A stretch of DNA of 47,911 nt from contig JAGCNI010000081.1 in the NCBI GenBank assembly GCA_017646015.1, positions 1 through 47,911 of the forward strand, in the 5' to 3' direction. This document shows positions 44,665 through 47,911 of the stretch, piece by piece. The DNA is from Lentisphaeria bacterium (GTDB lineage: Bacteria; Verrucomicrobiota; Lentisphaeria; Victivallales; UBA1829). The notes beneath the pieces are model-generated. The model had not been told where the DNA came from and searched no databases. It worked only from the letters and a program-made list of their open reading frames with translations. Each line of letters opens with the position of its first letter. Positions within the stretch are counted from its first letter, which is position 1. The translations under genes and the position numbers were made by a program.

Positions 44665-44693
44665 AATATAAATGGCTTTTTCTTGATTTCCAA
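44665..44693 (-). promoter_or_regulatory. Promoter for GH127/pseudopilin operon
   Basis: On the minus strand, TTGGAA (44693-44688), 17 bp, TATATT (44670-44665), about 55 bp before the GH127 start, in the AraC/GH127 divergent region. Confidence 0.55.
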
Positions 44694-44783
44694 CAATATA
44701 ACACATAGAATATTTTGATATTGTCCCAAAATTATTTTACATATTACCAACAATAAAAAATAGACTTTTCACGCACTTCCAAC

Positions 44784-44812
44784 TTGAAAAAAACAATCTT
44801 TCATGCTACAAT
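44784..44812 (+). promoter_or_regulatory. Promoter for AraC regulator
   Basis: TTGAAA (44784-44789), 17 bp, TACAAT (44807-44812), 45 bp before the start codon. The two divergent promoters are about 90 bp apart, so one regulator could control both. Confidence 0.6.
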
Positions 44813-44857
44813 ATCAGAAAATGAAACACCGCCCCCTTACCAGAACAAGAGGATAAA

Positions 44858-45676
44858 ATGATAGATCTCTCAAAAACAACCTCAAAAACCGGTTGCGAAC
44901 TTTACAGCGATTATCAACGGATCGAAGAAATGCACTATTTTCATGGAGACCGGGAAAATTGGAATCTTCTCTTTCCCGTCGATGGAGTTGGACATCTGAT
45001 CATGGGAAAACAACGCCCGATCCTCTTGAACAGAAGAAAAATGTTTCTGCTGCGCCCCGAAGTTGACAGAATTTTTCATATTGAAGATTTTTTACAGATC
45101 CATTGGGTTCATTTCAATCTGGATGCACATCTGCAATATCCCCCGGAATGGCAGGAAATCACACCGGGAATTCTGGAAATAACAATGGATGAAAAACATA
45201 TAGAAAATTTTTCCCGGATCTTTTCTGAAATCCATGAACTGTGCCAAATCCGTCAGTCAGGTTGGTATCGTTTGGCATATTGTCTCGTTCAGGAAATCAT
45301 CCTGCGCGGAAATATGATCGCACAACATGGATTCACGCAGAAAAAAATCGAACAGGCTGCACGACTTCTGGAGCCTCTCAATACTCCGGAATCCATGAAA
45401 AAAATCGCAAAACGGTGCTCCTTGTCAAAAACATCATTCTACCGTCAATTCCAAAATGCTTTCGGAATCAGCCCCGGACTCTATCGGGAACAGAGAATTT
45501 TTAATCAGGCTCAGGCGTTACTGGAAGAAACAGATCTCACAATCAGCGAAATCGCAGACAGGCTTCATTTCAAAAATGCCGCCTATTTCGCAACCCGTTT
45601 CAAAAAAACGATCGGGCAAACCCCGAGTCAATACAGAAAAATGCACAGTTTCCAGAAAAATAAACTGCAAAAATAA
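44858..45676 (+). CDS. AraC family transcriptional regulator
   Basis: The 272-aa protein has a cupin-like N-terminal sensor (NWNLLFPVDGVGHLIMGKQR, VHFNLDAHLQ) and a C-terminal double helix-turn-helix from about residue 170 (MKKIAKRCSLSKTSFYRQF and LTISEIADRLHFKNAAYFAT, ending FKKTIGQTPSQYRK). An AGAGGA site precedes the ATG. It diverges from the GH127 operon, the normal position for its activator, and would respond to an arabinose-containing or related sugar (inference). A terminator follows 5 bp after the stop. Confidence 0.93.
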   Translation: MIDLSKTTSKTGCELYSDYQRIEEMHYFHGDRENWNLLFPVDGVGHLIMGKQRPILLNRRKMFLLRPEVDRIFHIEDFLQIHWVHFNLDAHLQYPPEWQEITPGILEITMDEKHIENFSRIFSEIHELCQIRQSGWYRLAYCLVQEIILRGNMIAQHGFTQKKIEQAARLLEPLNTPESMKKIAKRCSLSKTSFYRQFQNAFGISPGLYREQRIFNQAQALLEETDLTISEIADRLHFKNAAYFATRFKKTIGQTPSQYRKMHSFQKNKLQK

Positions 45677-45680
45677 ATAA

Positions 45681-45733
45681 ACACCGTGTTCAAGCCTGAA
45701 GAGGTCATCTCCTTGGGGAACACGGTGTCTGCT
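45681..45733. terminator. Bidirectional intrinsic terminator
   Basis: ACACCGTGTTC (45681-45691) pairs perfectly with GAACACGGTGT (45718-45728), followed by a T-rich run, between the convergent AraC and proA genes. Confidence 0.8.
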
Positions 45734-45753
45734 TTTTTATTGTATGCGATCCA

Positions 45754-46995
45754 TCAGGAACGGAGATGCCCGTCTCCTATCGCAACCCATTTATATGTAC
45801 AAAGTTCCGCAGGTCCGACAGGTCCGCGAGCATGAAGACGATCCGTACTGATCCCGACCACGGCTCCAAGACCGTAGTCCCCTCCCCCCGACAAACGGGT
45901 GGAGGCATTCACCAATACAGAAGCTGAATCCACATTTTCAATAAATTTCAACGCCAACTCATCCGACTGCGTCACGATCCCGTCCGTATGACCGGAACCA
46001 TGTTCTGCTATATGATCCATCGCTTCATCAATTCCAGCCACCATCCGGATGGAAAGAATATTGCCGAGATATTCCGTATCCCAATCCTCCGCAGTCGCCG
46101 CAATACATCCCTCCACACGGGAACAAAGGTCAGAACAGCCGCGGATCTCAATGGAATTCTCACGCAAACCGGCTATGATCTTCTGTAAGACAGCGTCCGG
46201 CAGAGCTCGATCGATCAACAAGGTTTCCAGAGCGTTGCAGACTGCCACATTCTGACATTTGGAATTGACTACAAGTTGAACAGCTTTCTCTTCCGGGGCA
46301 TCCGCTGCAATATACAAATGACAAATCCCGTCATAATGTTTCAAAACAGGGATCCGGGTTCCTTCCGCAATCGCTTTGATCAGACTTTTTCCGCCACGGG
46401 GAATAATCAGATCAATAAACGGATCCTGTTTCAGAAGTTCACTCACCGCCGCCCGGTCAGCAGTCGGAATGATCTGAACCGCATCTTCCGGCAAACCTGC
46501 CTCCCTTGCAGCGGAACGCATCGCTTCCGCCAAGACAAGGTTGGTACGGAGTGATTCCGAACCGCCTTTGAGGATCACAGCATTCCCACTCTTCAACGCA
46601 ACCGCCGCCGCATCCGTAGTCACATTCGGGCGGGCTTCATAAATCATGGCGATCACTCCGATCGGAACAGCCACCCGTTTCACAAGCAGACCGCTGGGCA
46701 TACGCCGTTCTTCAATAATATGTCCCACAGGATCCGGTAAAGCTGCCGCTTCCCGCAAACGACGGATCATATATTCAAAAACTTTATCATCCACCAGAAG
46801 ACGTTTCCGGAATGCAGCGGACAATCCGGCGGCATCCGCCATATCCTGTTGGTTTGCAGACAATACAGCTTCGCGGACTTCCAGCAGTTTCCCAGCCATG
46901 CGGTTCAATGCATCCGCACGGCATGATGCAGGCAGACTGCGTAAACGTGCCGCTGCCGCTTTCGCCCGACGTGCCAATTCCATAATCTCAGACAT
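45754..46995 (-). CDS. proA: Glutamate-5-semialdehyde dehydrogenase (gamma-glutamyl phosphate reductase)
   Basis: ProA reduces gamma-glutamyl phosphate with NADPH in proline synthesis. The 413-aa protein is full length: KRVAVPIGVIAMIYEARPNV, LKGGSESLRTN, the catalytic Cys in CQNVAVCNALETLLID, and the C-terminal STRLSGGGDYGLGAVVGIST. GGAGAG lies before the ATG. No proB is adjacent. The gene 36 bp upstream is a pyridoxamine-kinase-like gene, so the two may be co-transcribed. Confidence 0.97.
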   Translation of the reverse strand: MSEIMELARRAKAAAARLRSLPASCRADALNRMAGKLLEVREAVLSANQQDMADAAGLSAAFRKRLLVDDKVFEYMIRRLREAAALPDPVGHIIEERRMPSGLLVKRVAVPIGVIAMIYEARPNVTTDAAAVALKSGNAVILKGGSESLRTNLVLAEAMRSAAREAGLPEDAVQIIPTADRAAVSELLKQDPFIDLIIPRGGKSLIKAIAEGTRIPVLKHYDGICHLYIAADAPEEKAVQLVVNSKCQNVAVCNALETLLIDRALPDAVLQKIIAGLRENSIEIRGCSDLCSRVEGCIAATAEDWDTEYLGNILSIRMVAGIDEAMDHIAEHGSGHTDGIVTQSDELALKFIENVDSASVLVNASTRLSGGGDYGLGAVVGISTDRLHARGPVGPAELCTYKWVAIGDGHLRS

Positions 46996-47031
46996 AATCG
47001 CTCTCCGTAATCCTGTCTATGATTCAATAGT

Positions 47032-47853
47032 TCAATTCAATGCTTTTACCAGATCCGGAATCACTTTTTCAAAACAAACCCCGTACCAATGTTCATCCGG
47101 TGTTGCAGCAATCGCCAGACAGACCACATCAGCCGCAATAGCTGCCGCCTGCAACAGACTCTTTCCACGCAGAAGAGCACCCGCAAAAACACTGGCAAAA
47201 ACATCGCCCGTTCCATGGGAACTGCGATTCTGACGGACATTGAAATCGTATTCGATCCTGCTGCCATCACTGACCGCACAGCCTAACAGACCCGGATCAA
47301 AGGAAACCCCGGTCAATACAACATTCTTTGCTCCGAGAGAATGCAGGCGTTCCACCATTCTCTCAATATATTTCTGATCGTAATTTTCCAACTTGCACTC
47401 TTCTCCGAGCAGGAAAGCAGCTTCCGTCAGATTCGGCAGCAGATAGTCTGCCCCTTTGCAAAGACGACACATTTTCTGCGGAAAATCCGCACTGAAGCCG
47501 GGATAGAGTTTTCCGGCATCCGCCATCACAGGATCTACGATCCGGATCGCTCCCTCAGCAGAACACTCCTGCATCATATCCAGAATCGGCTGGATCTGGT
47601 TTTCACAGACATAACCGGTATAAAATGCATCAAATTTCAAGCCGTTTTCCAACCAACTCTTCTGAATGGCTGGAATATCATCCGTCAAATCACGGAAAGT
47701 ATAATTCTTGAACCCGCCCGTGTGAGTGGATAATACTGCCGACGGCAGAATCACGGTTTCAATACCGCAAGCAGAAATCACCGGCAAAGCCACTGTAAGA
47801 GAACACTGTCCGAAACAGGAAATATCCTGAATTGTCAGAACTCTTTTATACAT
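47032..47853 (-). CDS. Pyridoxamine/pyridoxal kinase-like (PfkB/ribokinase fold)
   Basis: The 273-aa protein starts after AAGGAGG. It has VLTIQDISCFGQCSLTVALP near the N-terminus, STHTGGF, VDPVMAD, LLPNLTEAAFL and the C-terminal SHGTGDVFASVFAGALLRG carrying the catalytic Asp in GTGD. This matches PdxY/PdxK-type kinases that phosphorylate pyridoxal or pyridoxamine. ThiD-like hydroxymethylpyrimidine kinases share the fold, so the substrate is likely but not certain. It may be co-transcribed with proA. The upstream promoter lies outside or at the window edge. Confidence 0.87.
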   Translation of the reverse strand: MYKRVLTIQDISCFGQCSLTVALPVISACGIETVILPSAVLSTHTGGFKNYTFRDLTDDIPAIQKSWLENGLKFDAFYTGYVCENQIQPILDMMQECSAEGAIRIVDPVMADAGKLYPGFSADFPQKMCRLCKGADYLLPNLTEAAFLLGEECKLENYDQKYIERMVERLHSLGAKNVVLTGVSFDPGLLGCAVSDGSRIEYDFNVRQNRSSHGTGDVFASVFAGALLRGKSLLQAAAIAADVVCLAIAATPDEHWYGVCFEKVIPDLVKALN

Positions 47854-47911
47854 TGTTTTTTCCTCCTTAGGGTAAAAGTTAAACGAAATAATAACATGTG
47901 TCCCATGCCGG

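Overview
This window looks like chromosome from a Lentisphaerota-type (Victivallis-like) saccharolytic gut bacterium. The evidence is indirect: pseudopilins of the [18 protein letters not shown] type with a C-terminal xxFxDGxVEA motif, a DUF4838-type protein with a CBM9-like tail, a GH127 protein, several sugar-linked LacI/AraC regulators, and tandem secretin-like genes. All are common in Lentisphaerota and Planctomycetota. No rRNA, tRNA, CRISPR array, prophage or insertion sequence was seen. Promoters are mostly TTGAAA-like/TATAAT-like with 16-17 bp spacing.

Layout. 1-3.7 kb (minus): two paralogous secretin-like proteins and a lipoprotein cut by the window edge. 3.8-8.0 kb (plus): a catalytically diverged S-adenosylhomocysteine-hydrolase-like protein, an SAH/MTA deaminase-type amidohydrolase, a LacI regulator and a coupled MBL-fold hydrolase. 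8.1-9.4 kb (minus): a GH1 beta-glucosidase behind a consensus promoter embedded in a 16-bp inverted repeat. 9.7-18.1 kb (minus): a tightly packed housekeeping operon (RhlB-like helicase, SpoU methyltransferase, NAD kinase, CoaB, Zn peptidase, HIT, ThiL, TsaE, UvrB). 18.1-21.7 kb (plus): rpmH-rnpA-yidD-yidC-khpB.

21.7-28.4 kb (minus): an unusual set of a cyclase-family enzyme, an AAC(3)-like/TIM-barrel fusion, oligoendopeptidase F and an M28-peptidase/AAC(3)-like fusion. 28.5-32.8 kb (plus): a GH2 glycosidase and a sodium/solute symporter behind a near-perfect promoter. 32.8-37.3 kb: a deacetylase-like protein (minus), an AraC regulator and a 681-aa possible GH67-like protein (plus). 37.2-44.7 kb (minus): a five-gene operon of GH127, DUF4838+CBM9-like, pseudopilin, beta-propeller glycosidase-like and a degenerate pseudopilin, with a divergent AraC regulator. 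45.7-47.9 kb (minus): proA and a pyridoxamine-kinase-like gene.

How the parts may work together (inference): the sugar loci form separate regulator/enzyme/transporter units for plant or host glycans. Pseudopilins inside a glycosidase operon, with secretins elsewhere in the window, suggest a type-II-secretion-like surface apparatus linked to glycan use. The strongest candidates for undescribed biology are the diverged SAHH-like/SAH-deaminase pair and the neighbourhood with two AAC(3)-like domain fusions. All family assignments come from reading the protein sequences, without database searches.
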